Positions 43,996 to 53,046 of a DNA stretch of 64,000 bases are shown here, one piece after another (position 1 is the first letter of the stretch; each line of letters starts with the position of its first letter). The notes under the pieces were generated by a model. That model saw nothing but the letters and a program-made list of their open reading frames with translations. It was not told where the DNA came from and did not search any database. Source of the stretch: Chitinispirillaceae bacterium (GTDB lineage: Bacteria; Fibrobacterota; Chitinivibrionia; Chitinivibrionales; Chitinispirillaceae); assembly GCA_016932075.1 (NCBI GenBank), contig JAFGDP010000066.1, positions 1 to 64,000 on the forward strand, in the 5' to 3' direction. A program made the translations under genes and the position numbers.

Positions 43996-45861
43996 CTATT
44001 TAAAAATAATCGCAAACCTCCCGTCTTTTTTCACCCAGACGCACTGGGTGGCGTCGGCTTTGATATAGTACTCTCCATCCAGACCCGTAATACCGCTGCC
44101 AGTAAGCGTAAAACCCGGCTGAGCGGCGGAGAAGTTATTGGTCGGCGTGAAATTTTTGTAATAGGGATCAACGGTCAGGTTGAACGAGAATTGGTACAAC
44201 CCCCTATTGGCAAGGTCCCAGTTAATGGTGAATTTGTCTATGGTGGAGACATTCGGTGCACCGGTTCCGTCCGTTGTCACATCGTTGTATTCCTTGCTGA
44301 TGTTGGGTAAGGCCGCAGCGAGCGGTACCCCATATTTTTGCAGCAGATTGGTTGTATCAATAGTCGTATCCTTTATATTCACCGCCCTTACTGCCGGGGT
44401 GGCGGCATTGCCGGCAGCATCGGATACCGAATAGGTGATATTGTAATTGCCGATGGTGTTGGTGAATGTCGCTATCGGGACAGCGGTACCGCCCGGGACC
44501 GTGGTCACCACCTTGGTGACATTGCTTGATATGTTGCCGTCAATGTTGTCCGTGGCAATGACGCCGGGTTCGACAAACGGCGACCCGACATCAACCGTAC
44601 ATTTGACCGCGCCCTCGAGCCGTATGACCGGCTTGACCGTGTCAGTACTCACGCCGACAACGCGGACGGTACGCCCGACCTCCATAAGGTTGCCGGCGGA
44701 ATCAGAGACCGAATAGATGAGCTCAAAGGTCCCGGGTGCCGAAGTATTTATCGGGTTGATTGGCTTGTTGTTCAATTCTCTGACCTTCACGCTGTCAGTC
44801 AGGTCCCCGTCAACTTCGTCATATGCTGTCCATCCTGGCTCGACATAAGGGTTGCCCACGTTAACTGTTACTTCAAGTTCTCCCTTAAGCGTGATTACCG
44901 GGGGTATGGTGTCTTTTACCGGACCGCTCGGCCTGATGATGATGATCCGTTTGACTGAGGCGGAGTTGCCGGCCCTGTCGCTCACCGAGTAGGTGAGCGT
45001 GTCCCTGCCTGGAATAGTGGTAACTACCGGCCCGCCGGTTACCACTACCGAATTAGTTATATCGCCGTCAACATTGTCAATGGCCGTGTAGCCGGGCTCG
45101 ACGTATGGGGTTCCCTCTTCAAGGGTGAGAGGATTGGCGCCATTGAGGGTAATGACCGGCGGCTCGGTGTCAGGAGCTTCGGAAACGATAATGGTCCTTT
45201 TTTTCGTGCTCACGTTGCCTGCCCGGTCCGTGACCGTGTAGATGACCGAATCAACGTGCGCGGTCGCCGTGGTAACGTTGCCGGTAATGGTGATGCTGGC
45301 GGCGGGGAGCGGGCCGTCGATATTGTCGGTGGCCGAGGCGCCCGGTTCGGTGTAGGGTGCGCCGACTTTCAGGTTCATGGGGTTTTCACCGGCAAGCGTG
45401 ATGACCGGCCCTTCGCAATCAACGATGATGACTCGCGGTTTTTCCGCGGTATTGCCGGCGAGATCGCTCACCCGGTACACCACGTTGTAGACCTGACACT
45501 GGGTAATGTAAATGTCCGGTTTCTGGATTCTGCCGGTGATATCCTTGTCCACATTGTCGTACGCGGTGACCACGGCTTTCGCATAAACCGAGTCCGGATC
45601 ACCCTGCCTGATGATGACGGTGTCGCCGTTGCCGATACCGCCGGTAAAGGTTATGACCGGTGGGACCGTGTCCTTGGTCCTCAGGTAGTCCTGGTCGAAT
45701 TTGTTGGCAATACCGTCACCGTCATGATCGCCGGCGAGCGAATCGCCGGCATAGTTGGAACCCTTTGCATCAAGGGGATTGTTGAATTCAACCTTGGTGC
45801 ACAATGCGGCAAGCGAAAGAATCATCGCCGGCAGCAGAAGAAGATTTGCTAGACGTTTCAT
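43996..45861 (-). CDS. Exported protein with five DUF5011 Ig-like repeats
   Basis: A 621-residue protein. The N-terminus is hydrophobic and ends in LAALC at about residue 21, a poor lipobox. Residues ~65-540 are five repeats of the DUF5011 Ig-like unit, each opening with P(V)ITL-type strands and GxPYxEPG, then DN(I/V)DG and (Y)SVSDxAGN (for example EEGTPYVEPGYTAIDNVDG, YSVSDRAGNSASVKR). A calcium-binding-like DHDGDGIANKFDQDYL stretch precedes the repeats (~46-60). The last ~80 residues (PGFTLTGSGITGLDGEYYIK) form a separate domain. It is 15 bases after the TPR gene, with which it forms an operon. A surface role is inferred. Confidence 0.75.
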   Translation of the reverse strand: MKRLANLLLLPAMILSLAALCTKVEFNNPLDAKGSNYAGDSLAGDHDGDGIANKFDQDYLRTKDTVPPVITFTGGIGNGDTVIIRQGDPDSVYAKAVVTAYDNVDKDITGRIQKPDIYITQCQVYNVVYRVSDLAGNTAEKPRVIIVDCEGPVITLAGENPMNLKVGAPYTEPGASATDNIDGPLPAASITITGNVTTATAHVDSVIYTVTDRAGNVSTKKRTIIVSEAPDTEPPVITLNGANPLTLEEGTPYVEPGYTAIDNVDGDITNSVVVTGGPVVTTIPGRDTLTYSVSDRAGNSASVKRIIIIRPSGPVKDTIPPVITLKGELEVTVNVGNPYVEPGWTAYDEVDGDLTDSVKVRELNNKPINPINTSAPGTFELIYSVSDSAGNLMEVGRTVRVVGVSTDTVKPVIRLEGAVKCTVDVGSPFVEPGVIATDNIDGNISSNVTKVVTTVPGGTAVPIATFTNTIGNYNITYSVSDAAGNAATPAVRAVNIKDTTIDTTNLLQKYGVPLAAALPNISKEYNDVTTDGTGAPNVSTIDKFTINWDLANRGLYQFSFNLTVDPYYKNFTPTNNFSAAQPGFTLTGSGITGLDGEYYIKADATQCVWVKKDGRFAIIFK

Positions 45862-45876
45862 GGCACACCCGCGCGG

Positions 45877-47958
45877 TTATGGTAGTACGAACGTAATGGT
45901 TACACCAACGCCACTCAGGCCGGCAACGGCATAGAGCACGTTCCGGTAGAGGATTTTATCGTCGATCTGTTTTCTCAGATTCGCCACGTTTTCCGTGTTC
46001 TGGGCTTCGGGATTGTTATCGTAATCTTTATAGATATTGTAGTCTTTTTTCATCAGCCAGTCCATGGCGTACCCTGCGCCGGCGGCGCCGATACACGCGA
46101 TGGCGGACCCGATGCGGATAACAACGCGCGGGGAAACGGTTGACCGCTGCAGGGCCGCGTCCCGGCGCTCTTTCTTCTTCCGCACCTTGTCGGCATAGTC
46201 CCCACCCTCCATTTTCTGTTTCACCGACGCGATCCGCTGCTGGACCGTCTGGTCGTTTTTGTCGAGCGCCGCCGCCTTTTCATAGGAGTCGAGGGCCTCG
46301 GCATACTCAGCGGCATGGTCGTAAATTTCACCCAGCACGAAAAGGACCTCGCGGTCAGGGGCCCCGATCCGAAGATACCGGATCAGGTCCTTACGCGCGG
46401 TGACCGTGTCGCCGGTCTGGTACTCTGCAAGGCCGAGGGTTTTCTGCAGGCCCGGATTGTCGTAATGCTTTTTCTGTATTTTCTTGAGCGTCTCCACGGC
46501 CATCTCGGGTTTTCCCATGAGCATACAGGTCCGGGCAATTTTCACGAACAGATCAACGTTTTCCGGGGCAAGCTCCAGCGCCCGCTCGTATTGGTCAAGG
46601 GCCGAAGTGTAGTCATAGCCCTGGACATGAACGTCGCCAAGGAGAATGCGCGGCTGCGCGTCCGCCGTAAGGATGTCAGCCGCTTTTGTCAGCGCCTTCT
46701 GTGCTTCAGGGTACTGCTGGACCGCGAGGTATGCCTTGCCAGCCTCCATGTCGCCGCGTCCGTCATCAGGATAGAGTTCGCGAAACCGGTTGGCGTATTC
46801 AATGGCAGCGGTGGCGTCATCGTCGTTGTTGGCTTTAATCATAAGAAAGGAGAGCGCATGATAGTTGGCAGGGTCGAATTTCAGCACTTCCCGGTACGCG
46901 GCAGCCGCGTCATCATCCTCCTCCATGGCCTCGAGCAGAAGCGCTTTTTCCAGCACCAGATCGTTGGTGATCAGTTTCAGTCCTTCGCACACCTTGATTA
47001 TCTGATAACCATTCTCCAGTTTTTCAGCCTTTCGGAAATAGCGGGCGCACAGCGGATAGAGGCCGGCATGAGTAGGGCCGAGTTTGAAAATGAGGTCCTT
47101 GAGGATCGTGGCGGCGGATTCGAATTCGCCGGCTTTGGCGTACTCTTTAGCTGACAGGTAGTAGGAGAGAAGCGCATGCTCCTCCTTGGACGAGCATTTT
47201 TTCAGCTCCTCGGCGATCCGCTTGTGAGTTTTTTGGTCTGTTGAAGAGGATGCTTCGAGCATGGAAACGCCGATACTATTATCGCATTTGCCGCTTCCTG
47301 CGATCCTGGTATCCAGGAATTTCTTTACATGCGCTGGCAGATCAATGGAAAGTCCGGAAATAAGCTGCTTGATTCCTGCATCAAGACACTCGCCCGGCTT
47401 CTCAAGGCCACAAGGTGTTGATTTTATTGATATGACGTTACTTTGATCGCTTGTCGGCACTACCTTTTGAGAAAACTCAATTTCGGTGTTGTTTTTCTGT
47501 AGCTTGAATTCGGTCATGAGAAGATGCGTAGTATGAGTTGTCTCCATTTTGGACAAATAGGCAGATTGAGAAGGTGCGGGCTGATCGTATGAAAGGTGCC
47601 CGGATACCGACCGTAAAATGGTATCCGGATCAACCACGGTAATACCGCTGACTGCGGAAAGACGAAAGCAGAGATATTCGTGAACAAACGGTGCAATCCA
47701 GGACATCTCTTTCGATGTCCCTTTCCCAGATGGTTTCGGACGGGCAACGACAAGGTAGATATTTTTGGAACCTGTTGCTGTTTCTTCGGTGAGAAGCTCG
47801 TCACCGCTGTCGGCAGGATCTGAAGTTTCAGATGCTATCAATTTCTCTTCCAAAGCAATATCATCCTGCGCAATGGATTGAACCGCGAAGCCCAGCAGGA
47901 AAAAAAGGGCGCCGAGCATAACTGCGCGAGGAAAATAGATGATTTGATTATTGTGCAT
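45877..47958 (-). CDS. TPR protein with C-terminal two-helix membrane module
   Basis: A 693-residue protein with a signal sequence or transmembrane helix (about 12-30). Residues ~65-215 form a domain beginning KNIYLVVARPKPSGKG. Residues ~255-590 are TPR repeats (YTSALDQYERALELAPEN, YAEALDSYEKAAALDKND). The end (~625-693) has two hydrophobic helices around a polar loop (YNIYKDYDNN ... RNVLYAVAGLSGVGVTITF). A perfect TTGACA lies 26 bases upstream of the ATG, too close to give a leader, so either it is chance or translation starts at Met14 (47919). Operon with the DUF5011 gene. Confidence 0.65.
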   Translation of the reverse strand: MHNNQIIYFPRAVMLGALFFLLGFAVQSIAQDDIALEEKLIASETSDPADSGDELLTEETATGSKNIYLVVARPKPSGKGTSKEMSWIAPFVHEYLCFRLSAVSGITVVDPDTILRSVSGHLSYDQPAPSQSAYLSKMETTHTTHLLMTEFKLQKNNTEIEFSQKVVPTSDQSNVISIKSTPCGLEKPGECLDAGIKQLISGLSIDLPAHVKKFLDTRIAGSGKCDNSIGVSMLEASSSTDQKTHKRIAEELKKCSSKEEHALLSYYLSAKEYAKAGEFESAATILKDLIFKLGPTHAGLYPLCARYFRKAEKLENGYQIIKVCEGLKLITNDLVLEKALLLEAMEEDDDAAAAYREVLKFDPANYHALSFLMIKANNDDDATAAIEYANRFRELYPDDGRGDMEAGKAYLAVQQYPEAQKALTKAADILTADAQPRILLGDVHVQGYDYTSALDQYERALELAPENVDLFVKIARTCMLMGKPEMAVETLKKIQKKHYDNPGLQKTLGLAEYQTGDTVTARKDLIRYLRIGAPDREVLFVLGEIYDHAAEYAEALDSYEKAAALDKNDQTVQQRIASVKQKMEGGDYADKVRKKKERRDAALQRSTVSPRVVIRIGSAIACIGAAGAGYAMDWLMKKDYNIYKDYDNNPEAQNTENVANLRKQIDDKILYRNVLYAVAGLSGVGVTITFVLP

Positions 47959-48343
47959 ATTGTTAATGATCCTTGCTTTTTTCCTGTCAAAACCTTTGTT
48001 TTTACTGCTGTTACGCCATATTCAAGGTGACATTTGCGGAATAAAGAAGAAGTCCTTTCGTACTTCCCCGCGGATAGGGCCTTCTATATTTGTGGCAAAA
48101 TATTTTCCCTAAGTTCATGGAGTTTTACGCAGAGAGGATGCCGGTGAAATGGGGGCGGGCCGGTGGTATGGATCACCTCACACGTACCTCTTTTTGGCGA
48201 ATGCGGGTAGGTGTTATATTTATAGAGGATTTTTCGGGGAGGTTGAACTGATTCCATATGGTTCTCTTTTGCAGGTAAATGCAGCGCGTCCTGTTATTTC
48301 AACCATGCGGCACTTCATACAAAGGCTACTGGTGAATGTATCA
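47959..48343. other. Divergent intergenic region between TPR and PEGA genes
   Basis: 385 bases. A rightward -10 TATATT (48215-48220) lies about 120 bases before the PEGA gene; its -35 is weak. Another TATATT occurs near 48083. The rightward frame is open from 48149, but its first ~65 residues look non-coding. No RNA is seen. Confidence 0.35.
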
Positions 48344-49264
48344 ATGAAAAGACAGTGGTATATCGCCGCAGCATGCATGCTCCTGGCAGTTTTCCCCACA
48401 GAATCCAAGCAGCACAGAGAAAAAACCGAGGTCATCCCCTCCTGCCTGCTGACGGTGCGCATGGAGATCGATCCGGTCATGGATACGCTCCTCACGGAAG
48501 GTTTCAGCCGTTCGCTCGGAAACGCGCTTGAGCAGAAGTTCGTCAATATCAAGCTCTGCGTTGATACCTGCCGCAGCGGGTGTGTTCAGAGCGGCCATGG
48601 AGCGCTCGATCTTTCAATCCGGTATGAAGGGGAGGAGGATACGACAATTTACAACGGATCCATTATCGTGAATTTCAAGAAAAGAGAAGGGAGTAAAACG
48701 GACGAGGGTGACGGCAGCCAGGTATTAACGCTGTTTCAGGTACCATCGGGCATTGACCGCGGGGGTCTGTACATGGTGGTGGCCGAGAAAATCGTTGAGA
48801 ACGTACGGCGGGAGGTCCTTGGTGAGGTAAAGGTAACCACGGTACCGGAGGGCGCCTCCTTTATTCTTGATTCCACGCTCGGAGAAAACCGGTCGCCCAA
48901 AACGTTGCTGCTCCCGCCCGCAACCTATACCCTCGAAGCATGGCTTCCACGGTATCTTCCTTACCGGGGTGAAGTCCGCGTTTCCGTGCCCGGAATCACC
49001 GAGGTGCATATCAAACTCACAAAACGCAGATTTTACCATAGCCGGTACATGCCGCTTTTTTACGTGCTGAGCACGGCCACCATCAGCGCTTTTGCGGCCG
49101 AGTGGTATTTTTACAAAGAATATTCGAAGCTCGGCGAAAACGATTTTTTCAACCGCCCAAGGGAGTTTGAAAAACGGTTTAACCGGGCACAACGCTTTGA
49201 ATATGCGGCTGTTAGCCTGCTCGGTTTGACAGGTGTCTGCTTTGCCGTCACCTTCTTTTTTTAA
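48344..49264 (+). CDS. PEGA-domain protein with C-terminal two-helix membrane module
   Basis: A 306-residue protein starting KRQWYIAAACMLLAVF (signal). An N-terminal ~150-residue domain (VIPSCLLTVRMEIDPVMDTL) is followed by a PEGA domain (~170-235: VTTVPEGASFILDSTLGENR, PPATYTLEAWLPRYLPYRG), which is found in cell-surface proteins. The last ~60 residues have two hydrophobic helices around WYFYKEYSKLGENDFF, similar to the end of the divergent TPR protein at 45877. The start is uncertain (48305 possible), as neither has a good Shine-Dalgarno. Confidence 0.6.
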   Translation: MKRQWYIAAACMLLAVFPTESKQHREKTEVIPSCLLTVRMEIDPVMDTLLTEGFSRSLGNALEQKFVNIKLCVDTCRSGCVQSGHGALDLSIRYEGEEDTTIYNGSIIVNFKKREGSKTDEGDGSQVLTLFQVPSGIDRGGLYMVVAEKIVENVRREVLGEVKVTTVPEGASFILDSTLGENRSPKTLLLPPATYTLEAWLPRYLPYRGEVRVSVPGITEVHIKLTKRRFYHSRYMPLFYVLSTATISAFAAEWYFYKEYSKLGENDFFNRPREFEKRFNRAQRFEYAAVSLLGLTGVCFAVTFFF

Positions 49265-49344
49265 TGTGCCTGCAGCCGCGAAACGTGATCGCGCACCAGC
49301 ACCATGGCGCGCCGCAGTCGGGCACGACAAGAGGAGCCTACGTA

Positions 49345-50574
49345 ATGAAAAGGGGAAAAAAGTCGAAACCTGGCGCTGTCGTCTCCATTCCGGGAGGCAT
49401 CACGCGGGCAAAGGGGTTCAGGGCCGGCGGCGTGCGTGCCGGCATCAAGGAGACCGGAAATGACGATCTGGCGCTCCTGGTAAGTGACCGTTCCTGCACT
49501 GCGGCAGGGACATTCACCACCAATGCTATCCGTGCGTCAAGCGTGGATTGGTGCGAAACCCTGCTCCCTTCGGCGTCGATCCGGGCGATCGTCTGCAACA
49601 GCGGATGCGCCAATGCGTGCACGGGAGTGCGGGGTGAGCGCGATACTGCCGTTGTTGCGCGTCTCGTCGCTGCTATCTGCGGGACGGCTCCCGAAGAGGT
49701 GCTGGTCGCCTCGACCGGCGTTATCGGCAAGTTTCTTCCCATGGGAAAAATAAGCGCAGGCCTTAAAAGGCTCGCGCCCCAGTTGTCCGGCCGCAGTGGC
49801 GCGCAATTTGCCCGCGCCATCATGACCACCGATACGGTCAAAAAGGAAGCGGCCGTCAGGTGCGCGCTTTCAGGAGGACCGGTCGTCATCGGCGGGTGCT
49901 GCAAGGGTTCCGGGATGATCGCGCCAAGCATGGCCACGATGCTCGCCTTTATTACAACCGATGGTGCCGTGGAAAAAGAGCGGCTGAACGCTATTGTCAA
50001 GCGTACGGTTGACCGGACGTTCAACAACTGCACCGTGGACGGAGATACCTCGACCAACGACATGGTGCTGGTGCTGGCAAGCGGCGCTTCGGGCGTCTCC
50101 GCATTGTGCAACGGCGACCTGCAGGTGTTTGAACAGGGGCTTTTCTCGGTATGCAACGACCTGTGCGGGAAGATCGCGGCGGACGGCGAAGGCGCGACCA
50201 AACGGGTGGAGGTCCTGGTGCGCGGCGCTGCGACCGAAGAGGGTGCCAGACGGGCGGCCAAGGCGGTTGCCAATTCCACCCTTACCAAGTGCGCGCTGTT
50301 CGGCAATGATCCCAACTGGGGTCGTATCGCCTGCGCGGTCGGGTATTCAGGCGCCGCATTCTCACGGGAAAAAATGTCGATCAAACTGTGCGGCGTAACG
50401 GTGTTTAAGAACCTCCAGCCCGTGCGGTTTGACGAAAAAAAGGTGTCACGGCTCATGAAAGCAAAGGCAATCACCATTGATCTGGACCTGGGGTGCGGTG
50501 AAAAAACGGCTATTGCGCACACCTGTGATTTCAGTTATGATTATGTCAGGATCAATGCGGAGTATCATACGTGA
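49345..50574 (+). CDS. argJ: Bifunctional glutamate N-acetyltransferase / amino-acid acetyltransferase (ArgJ)
   Basis: A 409-residue ArgJ. The self-cleavage and nucleophile site is MIAPSMATMLAF, with the catalytic Thr at about 198. ICNSGCANACTG-like (IVCNSGCANACTG) and FNNCTVDGDTSTND motifs are present, and FGNDPNWGRIACAVGYS near the end is family-typical. It transfers the acetyl group of N-acetylornithine to glutamate in arginine synthesis. The start has GAGGAG eight bases upstream. No other arg gene is in the window. Cys-rich for this family. Confidence 0.95.
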   Translation: MKRGKKSKPGAVVSIPGGITRAKGFRAGGVRAGIKETGNDDLALLVSDRSCTAAGTFTTNAIRASSVDWCETLLPSASIRAIVCNSGCANACTGVRGERDTAVVARLVAAICGTAPEEVLVASTGVIGKFLPMGKISAGLKRLAPQLSGRSGAQFARAIMTTDTVKKEAAVRCALSGGPVVIGGCCKGSGMIAPSMATMLAFITTDGAVEKERLNAIVKRTVDRTFNNCTVDGDTSTNDMVLVLASGASGVSALCNGDLQVFEQGLFSVCNDLCGKIAADGEGATKRVEVLVRGAATEEGARRAAKAVANSTLTKCALFGNDPNWGRIACAVGYSGAAFSREKMSIKLCGVTVFKNLQPVRFDEKKVSRLMKAKAITIDLDLGCGEKTAIAHTCDFSYDYVRINAEYHT

Positions 50575-50674
50575 AAAAAGCACCGCAATCCGTGCTGAGA
50601 CGCCGATGCCGGAAGGCGGCCCTGCTGGCTGTTGCGCTCAATCTGATAACGCCGCCATGAGACAAGACATCATG

Positions 50675-50702
50675 TTGTGCGTGCAGGTATGAAGAATGTA
50701 TT
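50675..50702 (+). promoter_or_regulatory. Possible promoter of the tRNA-Lys gene
   Basis: TTGTGC (50675-50680) and TGTATT (50697-50702) with a 16-base spacer, ending 25 bases before the tRNA. Confidence 0.35.
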
Positions 50703-50726
50703 TTTTCCGAAATTTGCTGGGATAAC

Positions 50727-50802
50727 GCACCATTAGCTCAGCTGGTAGAGCAACTGACTCTTAATCAGTAGGTCGAAGGTTCGAATCCTTCATGGTGTAC
50801 CA
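50727..50802 (+). tRNA. tRNA-Lys (anticodon CTT)
   Basis: A 76-nt tRNA. Acceptor stem GCACCAT (50727-50733) pairs with ATGGTGT (50792-50798), discriminator A and an encoded CCA end. D-loop AGCTCAGCTGGTAGAGCA. Anticodon stem-loop ACTGA CTCTTAA TCAGT places CTT at 34-36, reading AAG lysine codons. T-arm GGTTCGAATCC. A terminator follows at once. Confidence 0.97.
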
Positions 50803-50806
50803 AATG

Positions 50807-50836
50807 AAAGCCCTCGAAATCCGGGGGCTTTTTTTA
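50807..50836 (+). terminator. Terminator after tRNA-Lys
   Basis: AAAGCCCTCG pairs with CGGGGGCTTT (one G-U) around a short A-rich loop and is followed by TTTTT, an intrinsic terminator. Confidence 0.8.
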
Positions 50837-51025
50837 ACGGTTAGTATTGAAGCGGCTACCGTTTTTTTTACGGAATATATCTCTTGCTCGCCATATATTT
50901 TCCTGATATGATTATGGAGCATTCGGGGTAGCGCAATCCACGGCAGTAGGTGCTCCTTCAAAACATGAGCATCCGTAGTACGTTTTCATATTCGTTCATA
51001 TTCCTTGTTTTGGTATGTCGCCGCC

Positions 51026-52189
51026 ATGATGGTTCCAGCGTTGTATCGCTCCTATAAAAAGGCCAGGCTGCGCCGCCTGCTGGTGCTGTCCGCGGGCGGG
51101 GAATCCAGCGGTATTCATGGCCTTTATTTCACCACTCATGACGGGGTATGGGAGGTTATCGCTCACAGCAAGGTTCCCTATCCGGAAAGCATCGACACGC
51201 TCATTGACAGCTGCCGGCGTTCCGCTGTGTCAATTGCTGACCTCTCGTGGCTTGACTGTAAATTGACGCAACTCTATGGGGAATGCGCCAAAACGGTGCT
51301 TTCACAGGTGCCGCGCGGGCTCAAGAAGCCGCACCTGGTCGTTTTGGACCGGTTATGCCTGTACCGGGGGGCGACCGGGGAACAGGAAAAAATCCCCCAA
51401 TGGAACATGAGCGCCGGCGATCCGCAGTATCTGGCAATGACGACGAACGCGCCGGTCGTGTCGGATTTTTCCCGGTACCATCTGTTTGCCGGCGGCAGCG
51501 GCGAGGTCCCGACCGTTGCGGGTGACCTGCTGATTGCGCAGCAGATGGGAGGCATGATCGCCTTTCTGAACATCGGCCTCATAGCGCACTTGACCGTGGT
51601 CGATACCCGCTCGCCGCAGCGCTGCGTCATGGATTCGGACACCGGGCCCGGCATGTGCCTTATCAACCACTGCGCGCGCCTGATCAATTGTCCTGACGGA
51701 TTTGACCGGGACGGATCGCAGGCGGCAGTGGGTTCCATCGATGCGGCCTGTCTTGACGCACTGGCAACCTCGCCGTGGTTTCTCAAGGAGGGGCCCAAGG
51801 ACGCCTCGCCGGAGTTTTTCGATCATCTGCTCCAGAAGCCGGACCTTCAAGCGCTTGCGCCGCGCGACCGTCTTGCCACCATTACCGCGCTGACCGCTCG
51901 CTCAGCCTACGATTTTTTACGGCGCAGCTGTCCCGAAGCGTCGCTTCTCGACAAGGTAATCATTTCGGGCGGAGGGGCCAATAATAACGCCCTCCTCGGT
52001 TATTGTGCCACCTATTTCGGCCATACGCCGGTTGTCTCATGCGAACAGCTTGGCATTCCCGTGGAAATGCGCGTTCCGCTTGCCATAGGGCTTTCCGTGG
52101 ATTCATTGCTTATGGGGCAGGCATCGGTCTGGGAGGACGGGAAGATGCCTGAGCCTGGACTTCTGGGAAGATTTTCAATGCCTGCCTGA
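51026..52189 (+). CDS. Divergent AnmK (anhydro-N-acetylmuramic acid kinase) homologue
   Basis: A 387-residue AnmK-fold protein: VVSDFSRYHLFAGGSGEVPTV aligns with the AnmK VVADFR..D.AAGGQGAPLVP segment, MIAFLNIGLIAHLTVVDT with NIGGIANLT, and DTGPGMCLINHC with DTGPGNxLID. ISGGGANNNALL is also conserved. In true AnmK the second Asp of DFR..D acts as catalytic base; here it is His. The N-terminal ATP loop (GTSLDGID) reads GGESSGIHG. Both losses suggest a pseudokinase. ATG 51026 or 51029; both lack a clear Shine-Dalgarno. Convergent with lpxA. Confidence 0.7.
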   Translation: MMVPALYRSYKKARLRRLLVLSAGGESSGIHGLYFTTHDGVWEVIAHSKVPYPESIDTLIDSCRRSAVSIADLSWLDCKLTQLYGECAKTVLSQVPRGLKKPHLVVLDRLCLYRGATGEQEKIPQWNMSAGDPQYLAMTTNAPVVSDFSRYHLFAGGSGEVPTVAGDLLIAQQMGGMIAFLNIGLIAHLTVVDTRSPQRCVMDSDTGPGMCLINHCARLINCPDGFDRDGSQAAVGSIDAACLDALATSPWFLKEGPKDASPEFFDHLLQKPDLQALAPRDRLATITALTARSAYDFLRRSCPEASLLDKVIISGGGANNNALLGYCATYFGHTPVVSCEQLGIPVEMRVPLAIGLSVDSLLMGQASVWEDGKMPEPGLLGRFSMPA

Positions 52190-52224
52190 GGCTTATGTCG
52201 CTGTTTTCCGGCGGGTGCCCTCGT

Positions 52225-53028
52225 TTAATCGTCGGTGGTTCCCTGCTGTTTCATCCGAAGAATACCGCGCGTGCTGTTTCGGGCGAATGTGATAATCTGC
52301 GCGATGTCCCCGTTATCGGCATGTTCTGAGCTCAGCTTGATCAGTGCGTCCTCGAGGTTCAAATGCTCGCGGAAAAGGGTCCGGTAGGCGCGCCTGACGG
52401 CGAGCATCCGCTGCTGAGAAAATCCGCGGCGTTCAAGCCCGATTTTATTGACATCGACGATGCGGACCGGTCCGGCCCCGACAAGCGCGAAAGGAACGAC
52501 GTCCTGCGACACGTAGCAGGTCGCCTGGATCATGGCATGGTCGCCGATGCGGGTGAACTGATGGAACGAACAGACGCCGCCGATGGTCACGTGGTTTCCG
52601 ACCTGAACATGTCCCGCCATGGCAAGGTTGTTTGACACGATCAAATGGTCGCCGATGCTACAGTCGTGCGCGATATGGCAATACGCCAGGATCGCGCAAT
52701 CGTTACCGATGAGCGTTTCTCCCCGTGCCTTGGTGCCGCGGTTTATGGTACAGAATTCGCGGATGATATTCCGGTCGCCGATACGAAGGGTGGTTTTTTC
52801 TCCTGCGAATTTCAGGTCCTGGGGAATGAGTCCGACGGCCGCCCCATGGAATATGGTGTTCTCTTGTCCGATGCGCGTATGCCTGCCGATCACCACCTGC
52901 GAGCCGATGCGGGTCCGGTCGCCGATGATCACGTCGTCTTCAATGATGCTGTAAGGACCGATGACGACATCGTTGCCCAGTTCGGCGTTTGGGTCCACGA
53001 GGGCGGTCGGATGGATATCGCATGCCAT
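52225..53028 (-). CDS. lpxA: UDP-N-acetylglucosamine acyltransferase
   Basis: A 267-residue left-handed beta-helix acyltransferase. The hexapeptide repeats run from IHPTALVDPNAELGNDVVIG to about residue 185. NRGTKARGETLIGND, CHIAHDCSIGD (with the catalytic His), and GGVCSFHQFTRIGDHAMI are diagnostic of LpxA, and IGLERRGFSQQRM starts its helical C-terminus. It transfers the 3-hydroxyacyl chain to UDP-GlcNAc in the first lipid A step. Last gene of the operon, 18 bases after lpxC-fabZ. Confidence 0.95.
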   Translation of the reverse strand: MACDIHPTALVDPNAELGNDVVIGPYSIIEDDVIIGDRTRIGSQVVIGRHTRIGQENTIFHGAAVGLIPQDLKFAGEKTTLRIGDRNIIREFCTINRGTKARGETLIGNDCAILAYCHIAHDCSIGDHLIVSNNLAMAGHVQVGNHVTIGGVCSFHQFTRIGDHAMIQATCYVSQDVVPFALVGAGPVRIVDVNKIGLERRGFSQQRMLAVRRAYRTLFREHLNLEDALIKLSSEHADNGDIAQIITFARNSTRGILRMKQQGTTDD

Positions 53029-53046
53029 GGGGCGCTTTGTACCCCT

